A DNA stretch of 64,000 nt from the NCBI GenBank assembly GCA_018398805.1, contig JAGFBZ010000737.1, positions 186,001 through 250,000 of the forward strand, given 5' to 3'. Numbering within the stretch: the stretch's first letter is position 1; every line of letters starts with the position of its first letter. The notes under the pieces were generated by a model. The model was given only the letters and a program-made list of their open reading frames with translations. It did no database searches and was not told the DNA's origin. A program made the position numbers and the translations under genes. Source of the stretch: Hirundichthys speculiger (taxonomy: Eukaryota; Chordata; Actinopteri; Beloniformes; Exocoetidae). Below are positions 1 through 48,123 of this stretch, piece by piece.

Positions 1-914
1 TATTGTTTCTTATTGTAAATTTATAATAAACTGAGGTTCTCATGAGGTGGGTCAGGACCTGTTCAGGATAGACAGCGTGACCTAATTTCCATTTTCCACA
101 ATTTCCATTTTTACTGTTACCTGAAATTTGGCAACAACCTGGGCATTAACCTTCTATATTAATATATCATAATATTAATGATTACTATTATTTTTTTCAA
201 CTTGAAAAATCTTTATCATGTTTTTTTTTTCCTCTTTATAATGTGACATCAATGTCTCATGTTTGAAATATTGAAATATGATTTTTAATATCAGAAGTGA
301 TCCTTTTTAACCTGTTGAAAGATTTCATTTAATATGTCGGAGGGTCTCATATTGGAAAATATGCCCTAATTTTCCACAACTAATATTTTGTAGAAAGTGA
401 TCAATGCACAAATGTGTGTAATGTGAGAATAACACTGAATAATCTTTTTTTAAAGGTAATAATAATTCATCTGAGCTGATGATCCAGAGCCAATGAATGA
501 AGGCTGAAAAGCCTCCATATGACGTGGAGCCTCACATGTTATTTCAGTATGTGCACTGATCCTCCTACAAGCTTTTTAAAACACAGTTGGAAGTGTTCAT
601 GACAGTGTAGGTGATATTTAAGTGGACACAAATGGTGCTTTCAGGGTGTAAAAAAAAAAAAAGTTATTCAGATTTTTCAACTCAGTGTCTCATAGTAGCT
701 CACTCTTATATTAACATTATAATTTGTGTGTGTCAGCCAGTTCAAAGTCAGCAGTCAAACACTAACCAAACATTATTTAAAATCCAGCACAAAAGAAAAT
801 GTGTTTATTATTGGAGAAATGTTCATAAAATGATCCTTAAAACTGTCACCACAATCGCAGTGACATGCTGTGCACATCTGTATTCTAAAATGGTCTGTCT
901 TTACGACTACTTAT
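1..914. other. AT-rich intergenic sequence, no gene seen
   Basis: This stretch is AT-rich with short poly(T) and poly(A) runs. Short open frames exist but have no recognisable domains, no splice-site framework and low-complexity composition. I see no RNA gene or complete mobile element here. Confidence 0.5.
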
Positions 915-1085
915 CTACATAATGGCTCAGTACCTGCTTCATTCAGAAGTAGCAAACCTCTCACCTTCCACATGGGAGGTCCTGGGTTCAATTCCCAGTC
1001 GCGTCAGGAAGCGCGTCCGGCATCAAATCTGTGCCAAATCAATTCTGGGGGATTCACTCAGATAGCTTTTGGGCACAGCCGAAAA
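915..1085 (+). repeat. tRNA-derived SINE, degraded
   Basis: A box A-like TGGCTCAGT (923-931) is followed by a good RNA polymerase III box B, GGTTCAATTCC (985-995). Next comes the body TCAGGAAGCGCGTCCGGCAT with GTGCCAAATC, a layout familiar from teleost tRNA-derived SINEs. The spacing between the boxes is longer than in a working tRNA head and the 3' tail is not clear, so it is probably an old, inactive copy. Confidence 0.55.
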
Positions 1086-2337
1086 GAAAGTACTTTTAAA
1101 ATACAGTGCGATGTTGTTGTTTATGTGTGGATCTCGCTGGAAACAACTTTCATGCATCTAATTTTTCAGCTTTGAATTGAATACAGGTTTGTTTGTGCAA
1201 ACAGGAACATGAAAGTAAGATGAAAAAAACTACATGCATCAAATCATGAGGTGATTGCATTTTGAGATATTATTTTTTGTATCTTTGTAATTCTGCACCA
1301 AACCGGTTTGAAACTGCTACTTGTTATTCTTCAGTGGAGGTTCAGTGGAGGCGCAGACTGTCTGGAATAATGAATGACAGTGTGTGTGTACAGTTAGTAA
1401 AGCCGTCAGAAGGGACAAGTACATTGTTAGTATGTGGCAGGTATGTGTGATTAACCCCTGGGCAGACTCTAACATCACATTCACTTCAACTGATTTAATT
1501 ACTTAAGGTTTGGACCATCCAGAGTGGAGTTACCACCTGAGTTTAATGTAATATAACAGATTGTTCGGTGCACTGATGCTGTTTCATCCAGTACCCAGAA
1601 AGCTACTAGATCTTTTGGTGAAAGATTCAGAGTTTTGTTCTCAATATACATGAGACCGCTGTATGTCCATCTCCATTTCCTGTTTTCTGAGTGACTGGAT
1701 GGTGTAAAGGGATGGATCTTTGTGGCGTTTTAAATATGGTGGTGTCTTCGTTGGGTGTACGGGACGTCCCGCTTTAGCACAACAAGCTCAAATGGTCCCA
1801 GAGCTCTGATTCTGAATGAGACATGCTGACCCACATGATCTTTAATCCTCACCTATCCATTGAGTAGTTCAGATACACTCAATGGTAGATCCAGAGAAAG
1901 AACCTTTAGCAAGCCATATGGTAGCTTTGGAGCCGGGGAATTAGATGAATGAATCCTACGTTAATTGGCTGTCAGGTACATTCTGCTCGTATTCCACTAC
2001 AGCCGGCTGTTAAGTCGACCAATCATCCATGGAATGCAGAGCTTTGCCTTTGTGCTTGTAACTCCATTTGGAGGAGAAAAAAAAAATCCAACTATAAAGA
2101 GGAAGAGATGGATGCAGAGCTGTAGGCGCATTGAAGGCTACATACACACTTGCCTTGTTACATTTTTAAAGGTTAAGGTTGTGCCGGTCATCCACACGGC
2201 TCCAGCAAGTTCAGGCCTCAAAAACAGAAACATTTGATCCACCGCAGAACCGCCTTCATTTTGTAAATGCTGCTATTGTGGTCGGATGTGGACAAACAGA
2301 GCAGAGCGCCTTCAGGAAAGACTCTCATTTCCTAACT
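1086..2337. other. Intergenic sequence, nothing recognised
   Basis: No coding exon, RNA gene or bounded mobile element was identified. The sequence is ordinary single-copy-looking fish intergenic DNA with short open frames only. Confidence 0.45.
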
Positions 2338-3279
2338 CAGTGATTCCCAAAGTGTGGGCTCCGGCCCCCTGGTGGGCCGTTGTGGTACTGCAGGTGGGCC
2401 GTGAGAGGTCATTAAAATTAAACAAATGTGTAGGGATGCACGATATCTGTTTTTTAAAACCGATATCGATAACCGATAACTTTCAGCTCCCAAAGGCCGA
2501 TACCGATAACCGATAACACACACATATACCTAAGATCATTACATCAATACTATGAACAAAATCAAAAATATGTTTGTTGTGATCAGTAGGCTGTGCTCCA
2601 GGCTGCATTCAAGGTGTAACGTAAATTTCCACATTCCCTCATTTGCTAGTCGTTCTTTTAGCCTTTTCTATTTTTTTCTTTTCTTATGTGTAACATGTGG
2701 GAGAATACTGTGAATATCAATTCAAGTCAGCAACTACCAAAATTATGACCGAGTTAACGAGTTGCTTTCTGGCATGAGGGGGTATTCTTGATTTTCCTTA
2801 TTGAGTAATCGTTTTTCTGATTATGCTGACGTTACTTGAACATAACATTCACTGCCAGTTATTCAAGGGAGCGAGGCACTGCTGTGTTGACAAAAATATA
2901 TATGTTATTGGGGCTATTCGTCGTGATATCGGACTTATCGGGATGACGTCATAATTTCTAGTTATCGTGCACCCCTACAAATATCTTTTAAATCCTCTGT
3001 CTTCTTTAAATATGTTTTTAATTACTGTAAAATATTCCTGACATGAATTTATAAAACACATTAAGAACTAATAAAATAAACCAGTTAAGTGTTATTTCAC
3101 TGTCATCTTAATTTAATATGACAAGTGTCACCCTATTTGTGGACCCCTTACATTGATATCAGGAACATAACTTCTAGTCCTGTATGTTGATCACAGTTGT
3201 GATTCAAGGTTTGGGTGGGCCACGGAGATTTTTCACATTTCAAATTGAGCCTTGGTATTCTGAAGTTTGGGAATGGCTG
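2338..3279. mobile_element. hAT-type MITE, outer element, interrupted by a second element
   Basis: Its ends are imperfect inverted repeats: CAGTGATTCCCAAAGT at the left, and the right end reads CAGCCATTCCCAAACT on the opposite strand. Flanking 8-bp direct repeats tcctaact and gactaact agree at 6 of 8 positions, as expected for an aged hAT target-site duplication. A second copy of this family lies at 54965-55346 and lacks the internal 0.55-kb insertion, so it serves as an empty-site comparison. No transposase is encoded. Confidence 0.75.
2431..2977. mobile_element. hAT-type MITE nested in the 2338-3279 element
   Basis: The terminal inverted repeats are TAGGGATGCACGATA on the left and TAGGGGTGCACGATA on the opposite strand at the right. 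The 8-bp flanks caaatgtg and caaatatc match at 6 of 8 positions. The interior is rich in CGATAACCGATAAC motifs. It is an internally deleted relative, in the opposite orientation, of the longer hAT element at 33023-34545. Inserted after the host MITE, since the related copy at 54965-55346 is uninterrupted. Confidence 0.8.
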
Positions 3280-4020
3280 GACTAACTGATTTGCTCCAGT
3301 TGTCACTGTCCTGTTCTTCCTTACTTACCAGGACAAAAAATACCAGGACAAAAAAAGTGATGAGCCTTAACAACAACATGGGGTTTGGAACAGCAGATGC
3401 TGCTGACTTTGGTGTCCTTGGTATCAGCTGTTATGCAGTAAAAATCAGCATTTAATAATACTGCACTTATAACGCTTATACGAGCAGTCTGTAACAAAGG
3501 TAATTTCCACTGCAGCGTGGATGGTCACGTAACATGCACTTCATGCTGGTGTAGTGGAGATAAAGGCCTTCCAACAGTAGTTATTTACTACACAAAAGCA
3601 CACATAACATTTTAACTTTTGCCTGATCAGTGCTTCAAAAAACATAGTTAGTCAGTTCATGATGATAGAAAGCTTCACCTTTTATGTTTGCAAATGAATT
3701 CTTTGCCAGAGCCAAATACCTTCAAATTTCTCTGAGGGCAACAGAAATTGGAAAACTTCTTGTTCAACTTCAGGCACATCCCATGAACATCTGACGCATG
3801 GCCACATCAACTCTGTTTCCTGCTGAAAGACATTCACTTTTGTACTGTTGGTGGTTTTACTGGAAAAAGGGAACAAAGAACTTGCATCATCACATTCTGT
3901 TGAGAATTCAGTACGTAACAAACTTATTCAGCTTGATAAAAGAAGTCCTTTGCGACTACTTCATTTTCAGACCTTTGCTGTTTGGCTTGACTGACTCCTC
4001 ATTTCCCTCCATGTCTTCAG
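3280..4020. other. Sequence upstream of the cryptochrome start exon
   Basis: No promoter elements could be called with confidence. A good 3' splice site (pyrimidine-rich, ending in tcttcag at 4020) lies directly before the ATG exon. This suggests that the cryptochrome has an untranslated first exon further upstream which I could not locate, and that this stretch belongs to the intron before the ATG exon. Confidence 0.4.
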
Positions 4021-4026
4021 AAAACC

Positions 4027-37975
<33,949 letters not shown>

Positions 37976-40900
37976 CAGGCGGAAGGGAGGCTGAATCCAC
38001 ATTAGTCACCATCTGGCCAGAAGGACGAAAGCCCAACGTCACCACCTGTGCTCCGAACACCTGCAGCGGCTCCACAAACGACCAACTGCTCCTCAATACA
38101 ACTCAAAATGCTTTCTTCTTGCTCAGAGGTTCCCCAGGGTAAAAACACAAAGGTGAAAATATGCGTTCTGAGTCATCATTTCTATAAAGGCTTGTAAATT
38201 GGAGTAACATGTAAAAGTAGGTGGCCTTTAGCCTCTCGCAGTAAAGAACAGTGGAACAACGTTAGAAGAAAAATGGCACAAAACACCTCAAATCCACAAC
38301 TTGTCACATAAATGTGAACAAAATGGAAAATGAAAATATTTAATGAACAAATATGTCTTAAAACTGCTGCCACCAGCCATTTTAAAGTGCACGGACAGTG
38401 AGGAGCAGCTATACATGTAAGTAATGGAATATTTGATTTTATTTTTACAGGGTTTCTTTTTTTCACCTATGTAAAACCAAAACTAACTGTTTTAGGATTT
38501 TCCAGAGAATATTTTATATATTAACTACATTTATGTTAGTTTATCTCATAGCTTGAATGTCCCAGTGTGCTTTTTCATTGTGTCAAACTGGAAGATCAGC
38601 GCCCACCACAAAAGTTCAGTTTCAACAAAAATGTTTTTTACCTTCATATCAAATGTTTTAGAAACTTCTGGTTTTGTATTCTCCGTCTTGTCAAAACACA
38701 AATGTGAAGACAACTTAGATTTTCACCAAAACATTTCTTCACGACAACCCAAGAACCTGGACATCCAGCAACCAACAGCGGTTGGCTGTTCCAGATGTTT
38801 ATAGAGTCATCAGGTTAAGGTAGGGTAAGGTTTTCACAGTGGCGCCCACACATGTCCGGTGTTTTCAGGGAACATATCAGAATAATATCTCAGCTTCTCT
38901 ATCACTATTGCGTGTAAATACGCAGTTCTCAGGCTTTTGAGGTCCAATTGCTAAGACGCATAAAAACCTGCTTAACTTGCAATTTCTTTTTTTTACTGAT
39001 TTCATTGGATTTTATGGTGAATATTACCGTCAGGTTAGATTGACTTGTATCGGCAGCTAAAACAATTATTACATTCAATCACAGCAGTTTCCTTTCGTGG
39101 TCTTCAGTTTACAGTGTGTACTATTGATTAGACGACTCAGGCTGTAAAAACTGCCTTTTTTAGGATGTGGCATTATGATCATGCGTTCCTCTGTAGCTCT
39201 TTATTCTTTTCTTTGTTTTTCAGAAAGTGTCATGGTGTTCTCTCTCTGACCTCATCAGAAGTGTAGATGTCGTGTAAGAGAGAGTAAAAGATCCAGTTTC
39301 AGGTTCTTCAGTTATACCTGCTTTGTAAAGTAGCTTTCCTCTAATCAGTTTAGATCCTGATCTAAATGCTAAATGGCTGAGATTTCAGGAGTTCATGAGC
39401 AAACTCAGCTGATGACCCTCTGCAGGTTTTTTTTTTCTCCAAGTCAGACATATTTTCACCTTTCTGTTTCCCTCCACGAGTCAGATAAATTGTGTTTGTA
39501 AAACTAAGAAAACTCAATTCTTTGGAGTACCCTGGAGGCACTCTGTGGTGTTTTCTCTTATTGTACAACAGACTGAACAACCAAATAACGGATCGAGTGA
39601 AAGTTAACTTGGGGGCAAAGTATACTGGAGTTGGTTGCAGTGTCCTCTCAAAGGTGTCACATTTTTTTTAAGATTTCTTTTATAAAAACTAAAAATTTCC
39701 TCAACAAAAAAAAAGGAAGGGAAAAAAAAGTAGTCAACACAATGAGACAGGCAAAAGCATGTAAACATTCCTCAGAATGAAGTAAACCTTCCTGATGAAG
39801 GATTTCACTGATTTGACAAGATATTAAACAGTGTATAGTTACTTCTGACATTTTGCAACTTGGGCATTTTTGAAATGGAAATCCTTCAAAAACTGATTAG
39901 TAAAAACAAATCGCTTCCGCATTCTGGCTTCAATGGGATACGATGGTTGACATTTGAAAAAAATGAAGCAAAATGCCCCACTTGTTTATGGAAGAATTGT
40001 TTAACAACGCTGAAAGACGAAGCCGGTGTCCTCCTGCAGTCCCTCCAGCATCACCCTTTACTCCTGCCAAGTCAAGTTGACCTGGAGATAACATGATCAT
40101 CCTCTAAACTCAGTTTATGTCTAGTTTTTCTGTTGTTCATCCCACCAGATGCACCTGCACGCATACGTAAACACACATCAACGAAACGACAGCCTTGATA
40201 TATTAACCAACCCCATTTAAATAACCACCAAATTAAATCATTAAAGAAAATCAGTTCAATCAACACTTTGCACCAGGATAAATAATCTTTAATATTCTTT
40301 CCTTTTTTATTCCTGAAAGTCAACACTTTTTTAATTGTTTTTTTTCCCCAAATAAAAGCCCTCTAGAGGAAGGGCAATCCAAAAAAACACACCCATGCTA
40401 AAAAAAAAAATTTGATCGCATATTAAACCCATTTACCCTCTGAGCACAAACTGATTCTTCATGTACATCAGCTCCACAAATCATTTAAATTCAGAGATGA
40501 GTTCTGACAAGACACTTAACCTTGACAGGAAAAAACATCTCAAGCTCCATTCGGCCTTTTTGAGATCTTAGCCCCCTTTTTTTCAAGCAATGTATATAAT
40601 TAAAGTACAGTCCTTTATAAAGTGACTGATAATTTGCTCTTTGATACTAAAGCTGTTGTGTTTGCGTCTTTGTGTCTGATTTGAAATTACCCAAGCATCC
40701 ACAAAATGATTTTCTAAATTTTAGACACTTAAAAAAAAAAAATGTTAATCCTTATTAACGGATAAACAACAGTCATTCTTGAAGCTCGCAGCAGAAAAGA
40801 AGCATTTAGACCTTTTGTAACAGTAAAACGCCCCTTCAAGTAACTGATAGGACTCGAGTTGTGAAAAGTGTGCAGATCAGCGCTGTTGGAAATGCTTGTT

Positions 40901-41310
40901 TGCTCCTTTGCTTCTGCTCTCCTAAGAAAGTTCTGGCTTCAGCAAAGCCATAAACCGTCTGTGTACTTGATATTTGCTCATGTGCGATCATACTGCCCTT
41001 GGCTTCAGGAGTAAAGCGTGAGGAGGTGAGAACATTTAGGGAGAGGATGTGAAGATTTTATTGTAGTGTTTATGTATTATAATTCTGTTTTTTGTAGCTT
41101 TTATTATTATTATGGAAAAATATGTTCAACCAACTTTTTATTCTTGCTTCTGTTTTCTTTCGTCTTCTCTTACATGAAGGTGAGACACATGCCATCTTTC
41201 ATCTCTGTAATATTATGCTCTTTCTCTGTCTCTCCTTGTGTTGTGAATGGCTTTTCTTGTGCTTGATCAAGTTCATGACAGGAAAATAAAATTGTTATAA
41301 CTTGCCATGT
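37976..41310 (+). other. cry1b: Probable cry1b 3' UTR and downstream flank
   Basis: A long non-coding stretch after the stop codon. The clearest poly(A) signal, AATAAA at 41285-41290, is followed by a GT-rich stretch (tgttataacttgccatgttt). An earlier AATAAA near 40353 is also possible. The true 3' end cannot be fixed from sequence alone. Confidence 0.4.
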
Positions 41311-41751
41311 TTCATTGTGCCTCCTTATTGCAAATTGCTGGTTGTAAATAACGTAGTATGATTGAAACCTGTTGGTTATTCACATAAACATGATACTTGT
41401 GCGTCAAAAATCACCAAAAATGACTGATACTGGAGGCCGCATTTTGTCTGAAGTCTGTGGAACCAGTGGAGTCAAGCCACATCAGTTTTCCCCTTCTAGG
41501 CCACCAGTTTCCTCTTCCTCAGCCTCATCCTAGTTCAAGTTTGATTGGCTGGCCTCCCTATAAAACTGGCCCACCTGAGGGTTTAGCCAGGATCTCAGGT
41601 TGTTGAACCTTGGCAGGTCATGTGACCTGATCTGACTGGGTGAGCCTCTGTAAAAGGTAGGTCTTACTGCCTTGTGGCTGCACAACTATTTGTGTCTGTC
41701 AGACTACCGGCCTTAAACATTTTTAAGGACCTTCATATATATATTTATATA

Positions 41752-43334
<1,583 letters not shown>

Positions 43335-44865
43335 ATTACTATTTACTTATTTAACCAAAGAAGGCAAAAGGTAACAAGGATAGCAGTTAAAAGGTAAATG
43401 AACATAATTTTTATTCTTTCTTTATTCTTTGTTTTTTATTATGTACAACTCTCATTTTATGTTTATTGTGCATTTTTATGATTTATAAAAAAAAATGTGT
43501 GTCTGAATTTTGGGGGGCTTGAAACGGATTAGGGCATTTACATGAAAACGCGTTGCTACTTACGGAATTTACAGGTTACGAAACTACTTCCAGAACCAAT
43601 TAATTTTGTAAATAGAGGTACCACTGTATCAGAGTTTTGAACATCGTAGTTAGTGTTCCAATCTTCCAGATGGCAGCATCTCTATAAAGCCAAATTATCT
43701 TGGGAAGCAGCTTTCCATCTCCTCTCTCCCTCAACAACGCAAGGGCACAAGAAATTACCAGGATGATGGGTTATTTTATTGCAAAAGATTTGAGGCCCTT
43801 TTCAGTTGTGGAAAATAAAGGCTTTCAGCTGTTGATCAACACGCTGGAGCCAAGATACCACATCCCTTCACGATCTCCACCATGGGCACCGGCAGAGTTG
43901 CTATCTCACATGTTTGGTCTCAGACACTCAAGTCAAGTGGTCTTTCCTGCATTGACTGTTGAGGTGTGGGTCTAACCCCTTTTGCATGCACACATGCAAT
44001 TGTAATCCAGTCATGGTCAAGTCTTGTTATTTAAGTTTACCCTTGGTCTCACTCAGATTCCTTTCCCACCAATCAAAGTTATGTTGAAAAGACATTGAAA
44101 AGATGACTTTGTCAGACATCTAAACCACGTTTTGATTTGGTTGAAAAGTTAAAGGTGAAAAGCCGCCACTTACGAGACATTGAAAGACGTCTTCACGAAG
44201 ACGTCCATCGACATCTAAATGTGGTTAAAAACTGAAAGGGATAAAAGCTACTGTAAATTTAAGAATTGGGTATATCTTTCTTAGGAGTATATATATATTG
44301 TGTTTTCTAGTGAGACAATCAATCGGCAGTTAAACAATACACAGACTACGACAGAGGTGCAAAGTGGATTTATTCTCCAAGTTGTATACAGTGTTAGAGA
44401 GGTCATTCAGTCACATCACAGGATGCAGGATGATCAGAAATGACAATTTATCAGTAAGAAACAGCCGCCTTTAAAACCATCACATTAACAACAAGAGGAC
44501 CTTGAGATAAGTTTTTTAGACACCTACGTGTCAAAACTTAGTGACTTGATGGAGCCAGAGTGATAATCAGGAGCGATGGCCCTCAACAGGCCAGAATCTA
44601 GAGCAAAAGTCACAGACTTATGAATCAGCATTATACAATAAGGACCCAAAATGCAGTTTTCATATAACAGCTACACAAATAGTTAAAAGCTGTCATCTTT
44701 AAGATGTTACAGTTGACGCCAGAAGTTTACAAACACTGTGCAAAAACACACTTTTCATTTTTTGTCTCATTGTCTGAAGTCAATCAGACTAAATGTCTCC
44801 TGTGTCAGGTCAGTCAGGATTACCTAAAATATGTCAACTTTTGACCTCGAAGAAAATGATAAATC
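43335..44865. other. Intergenic sequence with a MITE fragment
   Basis: Apart from the 4661-type MITE end at 43500-43630, no gene or bounded element was identified. A tandem-like stretch around 44120-44240 (gacgtcttcacgaagacgtc) contains a local palindrome. Confidence 0.4.
43500..43630. mobile_element. Terminal fragment of the 4661-type MITE
   Basis: Contains cttgaaacggattagggcat, cttccagaaccaattaattt and tagaggtaccactgta, matching the end of the element at 4661 in the opposite orientation. Its partner end is absent. Confidence 0.65.
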
Positions 44866-44869
44866 CCCG

Positions 44870-45240
44870 TGGGCCCACCACCCGCAGGGAGGGTCATAGG
44901 AGTCGGGTGCAATGCGTTTTGGGGCGGCAGCCGAAAGCGTGGGCCTTGGCGTGCCGACCCCTGGCTGACTAAACTGGCTACTGAGTAGTTAAGATGCTGC
45001 ACAGCGGCCGGGCTCCAGGGGTGGACGAGATCCGCCCTAAGTTCCTGAAGGCTCTGGATGTTGTAGGACTGTCTTGGTTGACACGTCCCTGCAACATCGC
45101 ATGGAAATAGGGGCCAGTACCTCTGGACTGGCAGGTTGGGGTGGCGGTTCCCCTCTTTAAGAAGGGGGACCAGAGGGTGTGTTCCAATTACATGGGAATC
45201 ACACTCCTCAGCCTCCCTGGTAAGGTCTACGTATGCAGGG
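44870..45240 (+). pseudogene. Non-LTR retrotransposon reverse transcriptase fragment
   Basis: A short + strand frame at 45141-45230 reads VAVPLFKKGDQRVCSNYMGI then TLLSLPGKVY, a conserved reverse transcriptase segment of teleost LINEs. Upstream decayed sequence (about 45000-45060) resembles the preceding AAGSDEIRPEMLKAL-type motif region. The frame is lost at about 45230, although related sequence may continue to about 45470. Inactive fragment. Confidence 0.65.
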
Positions 45241-45475
45241 GTGCTGGAGAAGAGAGTTCGATCGATTGTCGAATCCTAGATACGGGAGGAACAATGCGTG
45301 TTCTGTCCTGGTCATTGTTGGGCCACAGGTTATGAGTTACAGAGACCGTATGGTTTGTGAGACAAAGGACCTCTTTCCCGCTCATCAGCTCTTCTGCTTG
45401 GACCTGCTCCACACGACTCAGGATATTCTTTTGGCCTACTCTGGCTCGCCACAGCTTCCAGCCTGCAACCACTAG

Positions 45476-46190
45476 GGTTGGGAATCGAGAACCGGTTCCT
45501 GTAGAGAACCGGTTCTGTGTGTTTCAATTCCATGGAATCATTTGGCAGTTTATCTAGCGATTCTCTTATCGATTCCAACCAGCACGAATCTCACGTAATT
45601 TACGCAAGTTACACATAGTCAGTTCCAGAAAGCACTTACGTAATTAAGTTGCATCAGTTTAGCACATGCATTGCAGTTGTAAACAACAATGACGATGAGG
45701 TGGCCAGGTTCAAACGCTCCAAAGTTTGGTTTCACTTCACAAAGAAAGATGCCAACAAGGCAACTTGCAGTCATTGTAAAATGGAGATAACAGCGTCGGG
45801 AGGGAACACGACTAACACGCAGAAACATTTGCCCACACAACATGCGCTAATGTTAAACGAGTGTCGTGTTTTTGACGCGCTTCGAACTGATGGGTCTCAA
45901 CCCATCAGCAGCAGCAGTAGCCAAGCTAAGATCACCTCTGCAGTTACTATGGAAGGCAACTCTGCTAAGTAGCTATCCCACTGCCTATGTCCTTCTTTGT
46001 AAAACACGCTATAACATTAACGCTATGCCTTCTGCATTACATTTAGAAGATGACCATGATGTCTGGCTGGCTCAGAGGGGCCGAGGGGAGGGAGGTCTGG
46101 GCCTCTCTGCTGAAGCTGCTGCCCCCGTGACCTCCGGACCAAGCGGAAGTTAATGATGGTTGGATGGAAAATGAGCTACAGAATGTATGA
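45476..46190 (+). pseudogene. hAT transposon 5' part with BED zinc finger
   Basis: Starts with tagggttgggaatcgagaac and ggttcctgtagagaaccggt, a hAT-type terminus. The + strand frame at 45649-45972 encodes a BED-type finger: RSKVWFHFTKKDANKATCSH, CKMEI, then TNTQKHLPTQH, with the C-x2-C...H-x4-H pattern intact. It ends at a stop at 45970-45972 and lacks the catalytic domain in this orientation. The rest of a related transposase lies downstream on the opposite strand. Confidence 0.75.
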
Positions 46191-46785
46191 CCAAATAAAA
46201 TAATCTTTTATTCACAGGAAATAGTGCAATTGAAATGATCATCTTAAATATAGTCTATTTTCTTTACAGGAATACTGCACATCATTTATCTCCTTTTTAT
46301 CACAAGAAAATTATTTAACTGATTTCATTCAACATCTGAAATAACAAAAAAAAACACTAAAACACTTTACAGAAACACTAAAACACTATTTGTGTCCTCT
46401 TAAAAAAAGTGCAACTGAAACGTTATCCACTTAAAGAATGAGAGGATTTTTAAACCCAAATCTCCCATAAAATAATAAATAATAATAATAAAGACTCTTT
46501 GTTTACAAGAACATGGCAAATTACCATTTATCTTTTCTTATCAGGAGTAAATTATTTACCTTGTTAACTGTAAACATCTAAAATGACAAATGTATACCTC
46601 AAATTAAAAAAAGAAGATCCTATCTTTCCAGAAATACTTTAATACACATTCTTTGTGTCCTCTTAAAAAAAAGGGATAGAAATAGTTATCCATTTTAATA
46701 ACAAAGAATAACTGGACCTTTAAAAATAACTCTCAGTCTCATCAAAACTAATTACATACAAAAACATAAAGTTTCTTCAAATAAA
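46191..46785. other. Non-coding 3' region of the minus-strand hAT body
   Basis: AT-rich, with repeated motifs such as gtgtcctcttaaaaaaa. Lies just beyond the stop of the minus-strand transposase pseudogene and is most simply its untranslated end. Confidence 0.4.
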
Positions 46786-48041
46786 CTATGGCTTGCTTGT
46801 GAATTTTGGGATTTTCAGGTTTCTCATGAGAAAAATCAACATGTCAACATTCTCAGGCTGAAGCTGAGATCTCTGTGAGGTTACAACATCCCCTGTAGTT
46901 GAAAACAGCCTTTCACTGGGGACAGAGGTGGCTGGTGTGGTGAGGTAAGCCTTCGTTAGAGGTGAAAGCAGTGGGTACATCTGACTGTTCTCCTTCCACC
47001 ACTTCAGTGGACAGCTTGTGAGGGAAATAGACAGTTCACTTCTGTACCTGGCAATTTCTGCCTCAACCCCACATATGTGATTGGTCTGTGCTGCCTCTAT
47101 ACGTTCTGTGAAAGTCCCTTCTAGGAGATTCTCCAAAGCAGTCTTCTTGAAAAGGGGTTGTTGAAGATCTGAATGGTCTGCAGGCAGCTCTGCTGCGGTA
47201 CCAGTTTCCTCCACAGCACCTTCCTGCACCTGGTTGTGCAGGTGCACAGCTTTCTCCTTCATCCTGTGGAACCCATCCAGGCACTGATCTTCATCAATAT
47301 GATGCAGAGAGCAGAATCTAGGGTCTAGGGCAGTGTACTCATGCAGATGGTTGTCCCGAGAGTATCTGTCTGACAAATTGTTGAAGATGGCTTTCTTCAT
47401 GATGCTCACAGTGGTGGAGCCCTCCTTATCAGGCAGCATACTCCGTTCAATCCTGTGCTTTAAGGGTACAATTAGAGACACCGTTGGGTTTTGTTCATCA
47501 CTTAGCACAGCAGTGACTGCTTTAAGAGGTTTGAGAAGTTTCATGATGTCCTCAGCATCACAAATGTCCATGTTGTCCACTGTGTCAACTTCACGGCCAT
47601 TATGGCAGAGCTAAGTAGAGCAGCAGCCACAGCCGGTTGCAGTGTGAGATAGCGTTCGAGCATATCCAGGCTTCTATTCCAGCGTGTGGTAACATCCACA
47701 ATCAGCTTGAGCTCATTGATGTCCAGGCCGAGCAAAGATTTTCGTTTCGCTGCCAACACAGCAGTAGCTGTCGGGCTCCTGTGGAAGAAGTTCACAATCC
47801 GCTGGATCCGACCCAGCAAGCTTGCAACGCGCGGCACACTCAAACCAGCCTGGGTGGCTAAATTTAAAGTGCAGGCGAAACACCTGATGTGCGGCGCCAG
47901 CCCGGCTTCCCTCACTGCGACATCCATGTTCCTCGCGTTGTCAGTTACCACAGTGATCTGATGATGTGGCCTTTCCAGCTGCCATTCTGCCACCGCCTCC
48001 TTTAGCACTCCAGCTATGTTAGCCCCCATGTGCGACTCCAA
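46786..48041 (-). pseudogene. hAT transposase, catalytic and C-terminal parts
   Basis: Minus strand. The first segment (48041-47600) reads ITVVTDNARNMDVAVREAGL then HIRCFACTLNLATQAGL, the typical hAT core around a catalytic Asp and the conserved CxxH-like region, followed by TTRWNRSLDMLERYL. A frameshift near 47595 separates it from the second segment (47580-46786), which ends with the dimerisation region TPATSVPSERLFSTTGDVVT and NVDMLIFLMRNLK. The N-terminal BED finger is missing here and a matching one lies at 45649 in the opposite orientation. Confidence 0.85.
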
Positions 48042-48123
48042 AAGAGGTCACGTTAGTAGCACAAAGCAAGCCAATGACCACTCTGCAGTGATCACATGAG
48101 CAGTTATAGTAAAATAACTTTGC

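Noticed and set aside
985..995. A tRNA gene at the box B motif
   Set aside because: Box A is distant and degenerate, no cloverleaf can be formed, and the sequence continues into a SINE body.
870..1175. Short open frame over the SINE near 0.9 kb
   Set aside because: Overlaps the tRNA-derived repeat and has no conserved protein character.
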